A DNA stretch of 64,000 bases, from positions 62,001 through 126,000 of the forward strand of contig NZ_JARXYX010000023.1 in NCBI RefSeq assembly GCF_029893585.1, in the 5' to 3' direction. This document shows, piece after piece, positions 19,810 through 28,173 of the stretch. Origin of the DNA: Streptomyces sp. LBL. GTDB lineage: Bacteria; Actinomycetota; Actinomycetes; Streptomycetales; Streptomycetaceae. How positions within the stretch are numbered: position 1 is the stretch's first letter; each line of letters opens with the position of its first letter. Below the pieces are notes generated by a model. The model did not search any database. It saw only the letters and a list, made by a program, of their open reading frames with translations, and was not told the origin of the DNA. The position numbers and the translations under genes were made by a program.

Positions 19810-20382
19810 TCAACGCTCCCCGCCCGGCACCCACAGCACGTCCCCGATCTCCCGGTTCGCCGCCCTCGCGAGGATGAACAGGAGATCGGACAGGCGGTTG
19901 AGGTAGGTCGCGGTGAGCGGGTTCATGGTCTCGCCGTGGGCCTCCAGCGCGAACCAGGTGGAGCGCTCGGCCCGGCGGACGACCGTGCAGGCCTGGTGGA
20001 GGAGGGCCGCGCCCGGGGTGCCGCCGGGGAGGATGAAGGAGCGGAGCTTCTCCAGCTGCTCGTTGAAGCGGTCGCAGTCCGCCTCCAGCTTGTCGACGTA
20101 GAACTGCTCGACCCGCAGGGGCGGGTACTCCGGGTTCACCGCCACCGGGGTCGACAGGTCCGCGCCCACGTCGAACAGGTCGTTCTGGACGCGGGTGAGG
20201 ACCTTGACGATCTCCTCGTCCAGGCTGCCCAGCGCGATCGCCGTGCCGATCACCGCGTTCGCCTCGTTGGCGTCCGCGTACGCGGAGATCCGCAGATCGG
20301 TCTTGGCGACCCGGCTCATGTCACCGAGGTTGGTGGTGCCCTTGTCGCCGGTCTTCGTGTAGATGCGCGTCAGATTGACCAT
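19810..20382 (-). CDS. Cob(I)yrinic acid a,c-diamide adenosyltransferase, PduO type
   Basis: The enzyme transfers the adenosyl group of ATP to cob(I)alamin to form coenzyme B12. The 190-residue all-helical protein shows the N-terminal RIYTKTGDKGTTNLGD motif, DANEANAVIG, FILPGG, CTVVRRAER and LNRLSDLLFILARAAN, all PduO/MMAB hallmarks. Start ATG 20382. It lies 13 nt downstream of an ABC permease on the same strand. Its product is the cofactor needed by IcmA (51485-53185) in the same window. Confidence 0.93.
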   Translation of the reverse strand: MVNLTRIYTKTGDKGTTNLGDMSRVAKTDLRISAYADANEANAVIGTAIALGSLDEEIVKVLTRVQNDLFDVGADLSTPVAVNPEYPPLRVEQFYVDKLEADCDRFNEQLEKLRSFILPGGTPGAALLHQACTVVRRAERSTWFALEAHGETMNPLTATYLNRLSDLLFILARAANREIGDVLWVPGGER

Positions 20383-20395
20383 GAGTCCAGACTAA

Positions 20396-21148
20396 TTACG
20401 CCCCGGACGTCCGGAAGACCCGTGTGCCCACTGTCACGGACAGCACGGTGAGCCCGACGGCCACCAGGACGCCGTACAGCATGGCGGCCGTGGTGTACGA
20501 GCCCACGTACGCGTCCCGCATCGCGTCCACCAGATAGCGGAACGGCATGAAGTGGGAGAGGACGTCCAGCCAGCCCGGGGCCAGGGTCATGGGGAGCATC
20601 AGGCCGGACAGCAGCATGGACGGCATGCTCACCGCGTTGATCATGGGGCCGAACTCCCCCGGGCGGTGGACCTTCATCGCCAGCGCGTACGACAGCGAGG
20701 CCAGCGAGACGGTGAGCAGCGCGACGAACGCGAAGCCGATCAGCACACCCGCGAGGGGTGCGCGCAGGCCCGCCACCAGCGCGGCCAGCACCAGCAGTAC
20801 GGCCTGGAAGACGAACACCGTGGCGTCGCGCAGCACCCGGCCCAGCAGGAGCGCGAGGCGGCTGACGGGGGTCACCCGCATGCGCTCGACCACGCCCTGG
20901 CTGTTCTCGACGATGATCATGAATCCCGCGAACAGCGCCCCGAACAGCCCGAGTTGGAGCAGCAGGCCGGGGACCAGTACCTGCCACGAACTGCCCCGCC
21001 CGCCCAACGGCAGATCGGTCAGCAGCGGGCCGAAGAACACCAGATACAGCAGCGGCATCAGCATGCCGAAGAGCAGCGCGAAGCGGGAGCGGAGGGACTG
21101 GCGGAGGTAGCGGCCGTAGATGAGGGCCGTGTCGTGGAGCAGCATCAT
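20396..21148 (-). CDS. ABC-2 type exporter permease
   Basis: This 250-residue integral membrane protein has about six transmembrane helices and the ABC2 signature region near LSGLMLPMTLAPGWLDVLSHFMPFRYLVDA. It pairs with the ATPase encoded just upstream. ATG 21148 is preceded by AGGACCCCGAC; that Shine-Dalgarno lies inside the last unit of the 21152-21204 repeat. It is probably a drug or lipid exporter of the DrrB class; the substrate is unknown. Confidence 0.85.
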   Translation of the reverse strand: MMLLHDTALIYGRYLRQSLRSRFALLFGMLMPLLYLVFFGPLLTDLPLGGRGSSWQVLVPGLLLQLGLFGALFAGFMIIVENSQGVVERMRVTPVSRLALLLGRVLRDATVFVFQAVLLVLAALVAGLRAPLAGVLIGFAFVALLTVSLASLSYALAMKVHRPGEFGPMINAVSMPSMLLSGLMLPMTLAPGWLDVLSHFMPFRYLVDAMRDAYVGSYTTAAMLYGVLVAVGLTVLSVTVGTRVFRTSGA

Positions 21149-21151
21149 GTC

Positions 21152-21204
21152 GGGGTCCTGTACGGCTGAGGGGTCCTGTACGGCCAGGGGTTCCTATACG
21201 GCGA
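21152..21204. repeat. Three 17-18 bp tandem units spanning the ATPase stop codon
   Basis: Units at 21152-21169, 21170-21186 and 21187-21204 share GGGGTCCTGTACGGC. On the coding (minus) strand the first unit contains the end of the ATPase gene (GCC GTA TAG GA) and the next two repeat it with CAG in place of the stop. Each unit carries an AGGA(C/A)C box, and the last one serves as ribosome binding site for the permease. Confidence 0.85.
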
Positions 21205-21976
21205 CGGGGGCGGCGTCGGTCGGTGTGGCGCTGCGGCCGGTGATCGCGAGGAACGTGTCCTGGAGGGACGCGTCGATCGAGCCGCCATACTCCAGCTTCA
21301 GCGCGCTCGGTGTGCCCTCCGCCACGACCACGCCCCGGTCGACGATCACGAGTCGGTCGGCGAGGGTGTCGGCCTCGTCGAGGTAGTGGGTGGTCAGGAA
21401 GACGGTCGTGCCGTGCTCGTCGCGCAGCCGCCGGACCAGGTCCCACAGGTCGGCCCGGCTGCCCGGGTCCAGGCCGGTCGTCGGCTCGTCCAGGAACAGC
21501 AGCCGCGGGCGGTGGGTGAGCGCCATCGCGATGTCCAGGCGTCGCCGCTCGCCGCCGGAGAGCGCGCCCGCCTTGCGGTCCAGCAGCTCGGTGAGGCCGA
21601 GATCGCGAGCCAACTCATCGGCCCGGTCGGTCGCCTGAGCCTTCGTCAGACGGTAAAGGCGGCCCTGGGTGACCAGTTCCTCCCGCACGGTGATCTGCGG
21701 GTCGACCCCGCCGGACTGCGCCACATAGCCGCACGCCCGCCGCACTCCGGCCGGGTCGGACACCAGATCGCAGCCGGCGACGGTGGCCGCGCCGCCGGTG
21801 GGGGTGAGCAAAGTGGTCAACATGCGCAGGGTCGTGGTCTTCCCGGCGCCGTTCGGGCCCAGGAAGCCGAGGATCTCGCCCTCGCGGACGGTGAGGTCGA
21901 TGCCGCGCACGGCGTCCACGGGGCCGTTCTTCGTCCGGAAGGTACGAGCCAGACCGGCCGTACTGATGATTGCCAT
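21194..21976 (-). CDS. ABC transporter ATP-binding protein, DrrA-like
   Basis: This 260-residue ATPase has Walker A GPNGAGKTTTLRML, the signature LSGGERRRLDIAMAL, Walker B LLFLDEPTTGLD and the switch His in FLTTHYLDEAD. Sequence style and partner gene resemble the DrrAB daunorubicin exporter group. The TetR gene is divergent, sharing an 80-nt promoter region with an AT-rich inverted repeat, so autorepression of both sides is likely. Confidence 0.9.
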   Translation of the reverse strand: MAIISTAGLARTFRTKNGPVDAVRGIDLTVREGEILGFLGPNGAGKTTTLRMLTTLLTPTGGAATVAGCDLVSDPAGVRRACGYVAQSGGVDPQITVREELVTQGRLYRLTKAQATDRADELARDLGLTELLDRKAGALSGGERRRLDIAMALTHRPRLLFLDEPTTGLDPGSRADLWDLVRRLRDEHGTTVFLTTHYLDEADTLADRLVIVDRGVVVAEGTPSALKLEYGGSIDASLQDTFLAITGRSATPTDAAPVAV

Positions 21977-22000
21977 GGCCCCAGAAAAACAGAGTCTCTT

Positions 22001-22025
22001 AAATTTTGCAATGTCCCCAAAATTT
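22001..22025. promoter_or_regulatory. Candidate TetR operator, AAATTTT-N11-AAAATTT
   Basis: A 7-bp inverted repeat (22001-22007 and 22019-22025) sits midway between the divergent ABC ATPase and TetR genes, in a conspicuous AT-rich patch. Position and symmetry fit a TetR binding site that overlaps both promoters. Confidence 0.55.
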
Positions 22026-22056
22026 CAGGGAACCCAAGAAGCGCTAGAATCCGGAC

Positions 22057-22698
22057 ATGGCTGAGGGACTCAGGGAGCGGAAGAAGCGCGAGACCAGGCA
22101 GCGCATCTCGGACATCGCCACCGGGCTGTTTCTGGAGCACGGCTTCGTGACCGTGACCATCGCGGACGTGGCGGAGGCCGCCGACGTCTCCGCGAACACC
22201 GTCTACAACTACTTCCCGGCCAAGGAGGACCTCTTCTTCGACCGCTCCGCCGGTGTCGTCGAGCAACTCTCGCGCTGGGTCCGGGCCCGGGACCCGGGGG
22301 AGTCGGCCGCCCGGTCCGTCCTGCGTGAGCTGCGCCGTGAGGTCGAGACGGTCTCGCCCCGGGTCGGCCTCATGGAGGGATACGACCGCTTCATGCGCTG
22401 CATCCATGACGCGCCGCCGCTGCGCTCCCGGCTGTGGAGCCTTCAGCAGGAGATCCACGAGCACCTGGAGGCGACCCTCCGCGAGGAGACCGGTGCCGCT
22501 CCCGACGACCCGCTGCCGGGCCTGATCGCCGGTCAGATCTGCTGGATCCACCAGACGGTTTTCGTCGCCGTCGGCCGAGAGATGGTCGCCGGACGCAATC
22601 CGGACGAAGTGTCACGAGAGATACTCGTGCTTCTCGATGGCATCGAGGAGCTGTTGAGTGAGAAGGTGCTCAACTACGGCGCACGAGGCGTCCGGTGA
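22057..22698 (+). CDS. TetR family transcriptional regulator
   Basis: The 213-residue protein has a typical N-terminal TetR HTH (residues about 10-56: RISDIATGLFLEHGF, TIADVAEAADVSANTVYNYF, PAKEDLF) and a variable helical ligand domain. It is divergent from the DrrAB-like exporter and most likely represses it in response to an exporter substrate. Start ATG 22057 gives the usual short N-terminus. Confidence 0.88.
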   Translation: MAEGLRERKKRETRQRISDIATGLFLEHGFVTVTIADVAEAADVSANTVYNYFPAKEDLFFDRSAGVVEQLSRWVRARDPGESAARSVLRELRREVETVSPRVGLMEGYDRFMRCIHDAPPLRSRLWSLQQEIHEHLEATLREETGAAPDDPLPGLIAGQICWIHQTVFVAVGREMVAGRNPDEVSREILVLLDGIEELLSEKVLNYGARGVR

Positions 22699-22845
22699 TC
22701 CGCGCCGGTGTGATGTCCGTCAGATGAGACGTGACGCGCGTTACTTAGCGGTCACAGCACCCCTCGCGAGCGCTATGGTCCGCCGAAGAGCCAATTTGAA
22801 CAGCGTGTGAGCGCTCGTGTGCAGTCATCAAAGGGGAGTCGCACA

Positions 22846-23694
22846 GTGGCACGGAAGCTTGCCGTCATCGGCGCCGGCCTGATGGGTTCCGGTATCGCCC
22901 AGGTCTCCGCACAGGCCGGCTGGGACGTCGTCCTGCGCGACGTGACCGACGAGGCACTCAAACGGGGCACCGACGGCATCAAGGCCTCGTACGACAAGTT
23001 CGTGAGCAAGGGCAAGCTGGAGGCGCACGACGCCGACGCCGCCCTCGCCCGGATCACCGCGACCACCGATCTGGACGCCGCCGCCGACGCGGACATCGTC
23101 GTCGAGGCCGTCTTCGAGAAGCTGGAAGTCAAGCACGAGATCTTCCGCACGCTCGACAAGATCGTCCGCGACGACGCCGTCCTCGCCTCCAACACCTCCG
23201 CCATCCCGATCACCAAGATCGCGGCCGTGACGGAGCGCCCGGAGCGCGTCGTCGGCACGCACTTCTTCTCGCCGGTTCCGATGATGCAGCTGTGCGAACT
23301 CGTGCGCGGCTACAAGACGAGCGACGAAACCCTCGCCATCGCACGGGAGTTCGCCGAGTCCGTCGGCAAGACCTGCATCGTCGTCAACCGGGACGTGGCC
23401 GGCTTTGTGACGACCCGTCTCATCTCGGCGCTCGTGGTCGAGGCCGCCAAGCTCTACGAGTCGGGCGTGGCCACCGCCGAGGACATCGACCTCGCCTGCA
23501 AGCTGGGCTTCGGCCACGCGATGGGCCCGTTGGCGACGGCGGACCTGACCGGCGTCGACATCCTGCTGCACGCCACCAGCAACATCTACACCGAGTCGCA
23601 GGACGAGAAGTTCGCCCCGCCGGAGCTGATGCGCCGGATGGTGGACGCCGGTGACATCGGACGCAAGAGCGGGCAGGGCTTCTACAAGCACTGA
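22846..23694 (+). CDS. 3-hydroxybutyryl-CoA (3-hydroxyacyl-CoA) dehydrogenase
   Basis: This NAD(P)-dependent enzyme oxidises or reduces 3-hydroxyacyl-CoA and acetoacetyl-CoA. The 282-residue length fits single-function HBDH/PaaH/FadB2 proteins. It has the Rossmann motif IGAGLMGSGIAQ, the catalytic His in HFFSPVPMMQLCELV, the glutamate region VVEAVFEKLEVKHEIF, and the C-terminal FGHAMGPLATADLTGVD. GTG 22846 follows AAGGGGAG. A tandem repeat carrying copies of its last codons (AAGCACTGA) begins just downstream. Confidence 0.93.
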   Translation: MARKLAVIGAGLMGSGIAQVSAQAGWDVVLRDVTDEALKRGTDGIKASYDKFVSKGKLEAHDADAALARITATTDLDAAADADIVVEAVFEKLEVKHEIFRTLDKIVRDDAVLASNTSAIPITKIAAVTERPERVVGTHFFSPVPMMQLCELVRGYKTSDETLAIAREFAESVGKTCIVVNRDVAGFVTTRLISALVVEAAKLYESGVATAEDIDLACKLGFGHAMGPLATADLTGVDILLHATSNIYTESQDEKFAPPELMRRMVDAGDIGRKSGQGFYKH

Positions 23695-23711
23695 GATGCA
23701 GGGAGATCCCC

Positions 23712-23866
23712 GATGCAAGCACCGTGACCTCCGGCGTGAGCACCGGAACCTCCGGCGTAAGCACCGCGACCTCCGGCGTAAGCACTGAAACCTCCGAGAC
23801 AAGCACCGGGACCTCCGGCGCAAGCACTGAAACCTCCGAGACAAGCACTGACACCTCCGGAACCGC
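23712..23866. repeat. 18-bp-period tandem repeat downstream of the hydroxyacyl-CoA dehydrogenase gene
   Basis: About eight units of roughly 18 bp, ACCTCCGGCGTAAGCAC plus one variable base, run through this stretch. Several contain AAGCACTGA, which is identical to the last two codons and stop of the gene ending at 23694. All three frames on the plus strand are open through it, but codon use is only that of the repeat (TSGVST units), so I do not call a gene. It fills half of the 330-nt gap 23695-24024; the rest should hold the promoter of the STAS gene. Confidence 0.85.
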
Positions 23867-24024
23867 ACACGCCCCCGGCGCCGCACACGCCCGGGTGAAT
23901 TCGGTATCGGTTCGCTTACAGACGGCAACCTCTGAGCGTCGAGCGGCGTCAGAGGTTGCATCACCTGGCACACGGCAAGGCGACACATTCGCGGAGCACG
24001 GCACCCAGCCACAGGGGAGCGCAT

Positions 24025-24348
24025 ATGTACATCAGGGGCGACCACGCCGAGCTGGTCGTCGGGGGCCGCCTCGACGTCCGCAGCGCGGCGGACGCCCGTA
24101 CGGTCCTGCACTCGGCCGTCGACGACGGAGTCGGCGATCTGGTACTGGACCTGTCCGAGCTGGACTCCTGGGACGCCACCGGACTCGGGGTGATCATGGG
24201 AGCGCACCGACGGGCCGGCCGCTGCGGCCGACGCCTGGTCCTGCGCGACGTACCGCCACAGATGCAGCGCCTGCTCGTCGCCACGAGACTGCACCGCATC
24301 CTGGCGATCGAGGGCGGCATCGGGGTGGAGTCCCTGCCCCGGGTGTGA
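24025..24348 (+). CDS. STAS-domain protein (anti-sigma factor antagonist-like)
   Basis: The 107-residue protein is a single STAS domain: LVVGGRLDVRSAADAR, then VLDLSELDSWDATGLGVI. In anti-anti-sigma factors the conserved Asp is followed by Ser-Ser or Ser-Thr and is phosphorylated by an anti-sigma kinase. Here Asp50 is followed by Ala51-Thr52, so Thr52 is the only hydroxyl residue available. No RsbW-type kinase is adjacent; the nearest HATPase is at 57121. Start ATG 24025 follows GGGGAGCGCAT. It could be a partner-switch antagonist with altered control. Confidence 0.8.
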   Translation: MYIRGDHAELVVGGRLDVRSAADARTVLHSAVDDGVGDLVLDLSELDSWDATGLGVIMGAHRRAGRCGRRLVLRDVPPQMQRLLVATRLHRILAIEGGIGVESLPRV

Positions 24349-24613
24349 CACCCGGAACCGATGTGGTCCGGCGGAGCGGGAGAGAATGTCCGATACGACG
24401 CGAAACGTATGACGCTCGCAATCCTGATGAGAATGTAACGTCTCGGACGGCGCGGGGCCCCCGGCTGTCGTGGATACTGTGCCAAGGTTTAGGGTTCGGT
24501 CGCCCGCAGTGTGACAACCCTCGAGCGGGCCCGGACCAGAAGCGACAGCGCGGTGTGCAACAGGCCGGGAGGGGCCGGAACTGGCACACGACGCTTTTGG
24601 GGGGCTTGAACCT

Positions 24614-27283
24614 ATGGACCCGAACGACCGGGAACCCGAGGAGTACGGCCACGACGATGGGAGCATCTCCCAGTCGAGTGCATTCGAGACCGGTGCAGGC
24701 CCCGCGCCGCGCCCGCGTCCGCCCAGGGACTCCCGCACGCCCGACTTCACACCCCACGCACCCGCACCGGCCCGCACGGTGCGGCTCGTCACGGGCGACT
24801 ACCTGCTCACCGTCAACCCCGTCGACGGCAGCGAGATAGAGCTCCGCCCGCCTGTGCACACCTCCCGCTCGAGCGCGACCGAGAGCGGGGGAGCACCACC
24901 TGCCAGGCCCGCGAAACTCACCACCGCCGAACGCGCCGAGGCCGCCCGCGCCGCCACCCCACCGGTCCCGCCCGGCCCGCCCCGGCCCGAGCTGCCACTG
25001 CTGGCCCGCCAGGACGTACGCGAACGTCTCGTACGGCTGCTCGCCCGCGGCCGCTCCGTCCGGCTGACCGGCCCGGCCGGCTCCGGCCGCACCAGCCTCC
25101 TCGACGTCGTCGCCGAGGACTGCGCGGACCTCGCCCCCGACGGCGTCATCCGCCTCAGCGGCTTCCGCCGCGCCGCGAGCGACCTGCTGTACGACCTCTT
25201 CTACGCCGTCCACAACGCGCCCCTGCACCGCCCCGGCCGGGACGAGCTGCTCGGCCTGGTCCGGGAGATCGGTGCGGTCGTCGTCCTCGACGACGTCGAG
25301 TTCGGCGGGACCGCCCTCGACGAGCTGCTGGACGCCACACCCGAGTGCGCCTTCCTGATCGCGGCCACCCCCGATGTGCCCGCCCCGTCCGCCGGTTCCG
25401 CCCTCGAAGAGGTCTCCCTCGGCGGCCTGGAACGCGCCGACGGCGTGGAACTCCTGGAGCGCGCGGTCGGCCGGGTGCTCACGGAGGAGGAGTCCAACTG
25501 GGCCGGCGACCTCTGGTTCGAGTCCGAAGGGCTGCCCCTGCGTTTCGTCCAGGCCGGGGCCCTGCTGCGGCAGCGCGACCGGCTGCGGGCGGGCGCCGGT
25601 GCCGTCGACGAGTTCGGTGTCTTCGCGGACGCCCTCCCGGCCGACGTGCCCTTCGAACCGGACGAGAACGAGAACGTCCCCCTGTCCTCGGTCGGCGAGA
25701 CCGCCGCGCCCGCCCCGCTGCTCGCCTCCCGGCTCAGCGACTCGGCGCGCGCCACCCTGCGGTTCGCCGTCGCCCTCGGCGGCGAGGTGCCCCACCAGGC
25801 CCATCTGCCCGCACTCGTCGGCGACACCCACGCGGACGCCGCGCTCGGTGAACTGGCCGTCTGCGGACTGGTCTCCCCGGTCGGCTCCCGCTATCGGCTC
25901 GCCACCGGCGTCCAGGCCCAGCTGGAGGCCGCCGGATACGGCGACGAGGCCGAGGCCCGCGCACTCGCCGCCGCCCAGCACTACACCTGGTGGGCCGGAC
26001 ACCCCTCGGTCACCCCGGAGCGGGTGTGCGCCGAGGCGGACGCCCTGCTCGGCGCCCTCACCGGCCTCGTCCCGGCCACGGCCCCGCCCGCCGAGGGCGA
26101 GGAGAGCCCCGGTGTTCAGCTGGCCCGCACGGCGGCACCCGCGTTCGCCGCGGGCGGGCACTGGAGTGCCTGGGAGCGAGCGCTGCGCTCCGGCGCCGAG
26201 GCCTCCCGGCTCGCCGGTGAGGTCGCCGAACAGGCCTACTTCCACCACGAACTGGGCGTCCTCGCGCTCTGCGACGGACAGCTCGACCGGGCCCGCGCCG
26301 AACTGGAGGCCTCCATCGGCCTGCGCGGCGCCCTCTCCGACAAGCGCGGTACCGTCGCCGGCCGCCGCGCCCTGGCCCTGGTCGCCGACCGCTCCGGCGA
26401 CACCCCCGGCCTGGCCCTTCTGCCCGGCCTCGGTGCCATGGCAGGGGAGGAGGTGCCCGACGCGCGGTCCGAGGAGTCCCAGTCGCCCCCGGGCGGCGTC
26501 CTGGCCGCGTTCCCGCCGCTCCAACCGCCCTCCGACAGCGGCACGCTGGTCACGTACCGCTCGTCGTCCTCCGCACCCGCCGCGTCCCGGCCCACCGGGC
26601 TGACTCCGTCGACGCACAAGGCGCGCGGCGGTCTCAGGGGCCTGGCCCGGCGCAACCTCGTGGCGGCGGGCGCGGGCGCGCTGCTGGTGGCCGTACTGGG
26701 CACGGTGGTGACGCTCGGCGCCACCTCCGACAACGACGCCAACCCGCCGGCCAAGCAGGTCAGCGTGGACCCGTCCGCCAGCCAGGGCACGGACGACGGC
26801 AGCCTGGGCGCCGACGTACCGAAGAACGACGACGGCAGCAGCGGCGCCGACACGGTGGCCGTCCGGCCGAGCGACCTGGGCCCCGACGGCATGCTCGGTA
26901 CGTCCGACGACCCGACGCCGACGGATCCGGCGACGCCGTCCGGCGACCCGAGCACGACGAAGGAACCGAGCAGCGGCCCGTCGAGCTCCTCGAAGCCGTC
27001 CACGACGACTCCGCCCACGTCCCCGTCCAAGCCGCCCACGTCCCCGTCGACACCGCCGACGGTTCCCTCGACCGATCCGTCCACGGACCCGCCGACGGGC
27101 ACCCCGACGGATCCTCCGACGGACCCGCCCACGGACCCGCCGACGACCTCCCCGGGGAGCTCCGACTCGGCCAGCGGCCCCGCGTCCTCCAGCGCCCCCG
27201 TGGAGACCAGCAGCTCCGCGAGCGCCGGCGCCCCGCAGAGCAGCGAGGCGGGCTCACCGGGCACCTCGGACCCGGTGATCTGA
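24614..27283 (+). CDS. Membrane-anchored P-loop NTPase-like protein with extracellular Pro/Ser/Thr tail
   Basis: This 889-residue protein has a disordered N-terminus (1-125), a P-loop domain starting LLARQDVRERLVRLLARG with Walker A GPAGSGRT (153-160) and Walker B-like VVVLDDVEF, and an alpha-helical region with TPR-like HELGVLALCDGQLDRARAEL. One transmembrane helix follows (about 682-705), then a 170-residue tail of Pro, Ser, Thr and Asp predicted to be outside. Arg159 replaces the usual Walker Lys. The architecture resembles an NB-ARC/STAND signalling NTPase tethered to the membrane. Relatives are usually annotated only as ATP/GTP-binding protein; the function is unknown. A strong terminator follows. 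Confidence 0.75.
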   Translation: MDPNDREPEEYGHDDGSISQSSAFETGAGPAPRPRPPRDSRTPDFTPHAPAPARTVRLVTGDYLLTVNPVDGSEIELRPPVHTSRSSATESGGAPPARPAKLTTAERAEAARAATPPVPPGPPRPELPLLARQDVRERLVRLLARGRSVRLTGPAGSGRTSLLDVVAEDCADLAPDGVIRLSGFRRAASDLLYDLFYAVHNAPLHRPGRDELLGLVREIGAVVVLDDVEFGGTALDELLDATPECAFLIAATPDVPAPSAGSALEEVSLGGLERADGVELLERAVGRVLTEEESNWAGDLWFESEGLPLRFVQAGALLRQRDRLRAGAGAVDEFGVFADALPADVPFEPDENENVPLSSVGETAAPAPLLASRLSDSARATLRFAVALGGEVPHQAHLPALVGDTHADAALGELAVCGLVSPVGSRYRLATGVQAQLEAAGYGDEAEARALAAAQHYTWWAGHPSVTPERVCAEADALLGALTGLVPATAPPAEGEESPGVQLARTAAPAFAAGGHWSAWERALRSGAEASRLAGEVAEQAYFHHELGVLALCDGQLDRARAELEASIGLRGALSDKRGTVAGRRALALVADRSGDTPGLALLPGLGAMAGEEVPDARSEESQSPPGGVLAAFPPLQPPSDSGTLVTYRSSSSAPAASRPTGLTPSTHKARGGLRGLARRNLVAAGAGALLVAVLGTVVTLGATSDNDANPPAKQVSVDPSASQGTDDGSLGADVPKNDDGSSGADTVAVRPSDLGPDGMLGTSDDPTPTDPATPSGDPSTTKEPSSGPSSSSKPSTTTPPTSPSKPPTSPSTPPTVPSTDPSTDPPTGTPTDPPTDPPTDPPTTSPGSSDSASGPASSSAPVETSSSASAGAPQSSEAGSPGTSDPVI

Positions 27284-27300
27284 CGACCCGTTCAGCACGG

Positions 27301-27338
27301 AAGGGCCCGGTCCGCCGACGACAGCGGACCGGGCCCTT
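27301..27338 (+). terminator. Terminator after the P-loop protein gene
   Basis: A perfect 15-bp stem (27301-27315 with 27324-27338) has an 8-nt loop, starting 18 nt after the stop codon. It separates this gene from the convergent nucS. Confidence 0.9.
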
Positions 27339-27370
27339 CTCGTCGTGGCGGATCGACCGGGTGGGGGAGC

Positions 27371-27521
27371 GACCGTCAGAACAGCCGCGGCGTGTGACCG
27401 TCAGGACAACCGCAGCGTGTGACCGTCAGGACAACCGCAGCGTGTGACCGTCAGGACAACCGCAGCGTGTGACCGTCAGGACAACCCGCAGCGTGTGACT
27501 CTCAGAACAGCCGCAGCTTGT
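27371..27521. repeat. Six 25-bp tandem units derived from the nucS 3' end
   Basis: Units of 25 bp (one of 26) start at 27371, 27396, 27421, 27446, 27471 and 27497. The last unit (27497-27521) contains the final codons and TGA of nucS on the minus strand; the others are downstream copies that retain the stop triplet. The middle units are identical (GTCAGGACAACCGCAGCGTG), whereas the two outer ones carry AGAACAGCCGC, indicating expansion from the gene end. Confidence 0.92.
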
Positions 27522-28173
27522 CGTCCTCGATGCCGCGCAGCCCGTTGTAGTCGAGGACCGTGCAGCCGATGCCCCGGTCCGTGGCGAGGACGCGGGCCTG
27601 GGGCTTGATCTCCTGCGCGGCGAAGACGCCGCGGACCGGGGCGAGATGGGGATCGCGGTTCAACAGTTCGAGATAGCGGGTGAGTTGCTCGACCCCGTCG
27701 ATCTCACCGCGCCGTTTGATCTCGACCGCGACGGTCTGCCCGTCCGCGTCCCGGCACAGGATGTCGACCGGCCCGATGGCCGTCATGTACTCGCGGCGGA
27801 TGAGGGTGTAGCCCTCGCCGAGGGTCTCGATGCGATCGGCGAGGAGCTCCTGAAGGTGTGCTTCCACGCCGTCCTTGATCAGGCCGGGGTCCACGCCCAG
27901 TTCGTGCGAGGAGTCGTGGAGGACTTCCTCCATCGTGATGATGAGCTTCTCGCCCGCTTTGTTGATGACGGTCCAGACGCCTTCCTCGTCGCCCGCACCC
28001 TCCTTCAGCGTGCAGGGCGGCGACATCCAGTTCAGTGGCTTGTAGGCCCGGTCGTCCGCGTGGATCGAGACGCTGCCGTCCGCCTTCACCAGGATCAGAC
28101 GGGGGGCCGAGGGAAGGTGGGCGGTGAGCCGGCCCGCGTAGTCGACGGAGCAACGGGCAATGACGAGACGCAT
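27502..28173 (-). CDS. nucS: Endonuclease NucS (mismatch-specific EndoMS)
   Basis: NucS/EndoMS cuts both strands at mismatches and provides mismatch correction in actinobacteria, which lack MutS/MutL. The 223-residue protein has an N-terminal dimerisation domain and a C-terminal RecB-like nuclease domain. The catalytic set is Asp137, Glu151 and Lys153 (VEIKRRG), with the QxxxY motif at Gln163-Tyr167. ATG 28173 matches the standard N-terminus MRLVIARCSVDY. Its stop codon lies within a 25-bp tandem array. Confidence 0.94.
   Translation of the reverse strand: MRLVIARCSVDYAGRLTAHLPSAPRLILVKADGSVSIHADDRAYKPLNWMSPPCTLKEGAGDEEGVWTVINKAGEKLIITMEEVLHDSSHELGVDPGLIKDGVEAHLQELLADRIETLGEGYTLIRREYMTAIGPVDILCRDADGQTVAVEIKRRGEIDGVEQLTRYLELLNRDPHLAPVRGVFAAQEIKPQARVLATDRGIGCTVLDYNGLRGIEDDKLRLF

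Noticed and set aside
19651..20451. 266-codon plus-strand frame opposite the adenosyltransferase gene
   Set aside because: Antisense shadow; the minus-strand PduO motifs are unambiguous.
23724..24839. 371-codon plus-strand frame starting in the repeat array
   Set aside because: It begins as TSGVST repeat translation and continues through the STAS gene in the wrong frame; no coding character beyond GC bias.
27371..27521. CRISPR array
   Set aside because: Units are contiguous without unique spacers and derive from the nucS gene end; no cas genes in the window.
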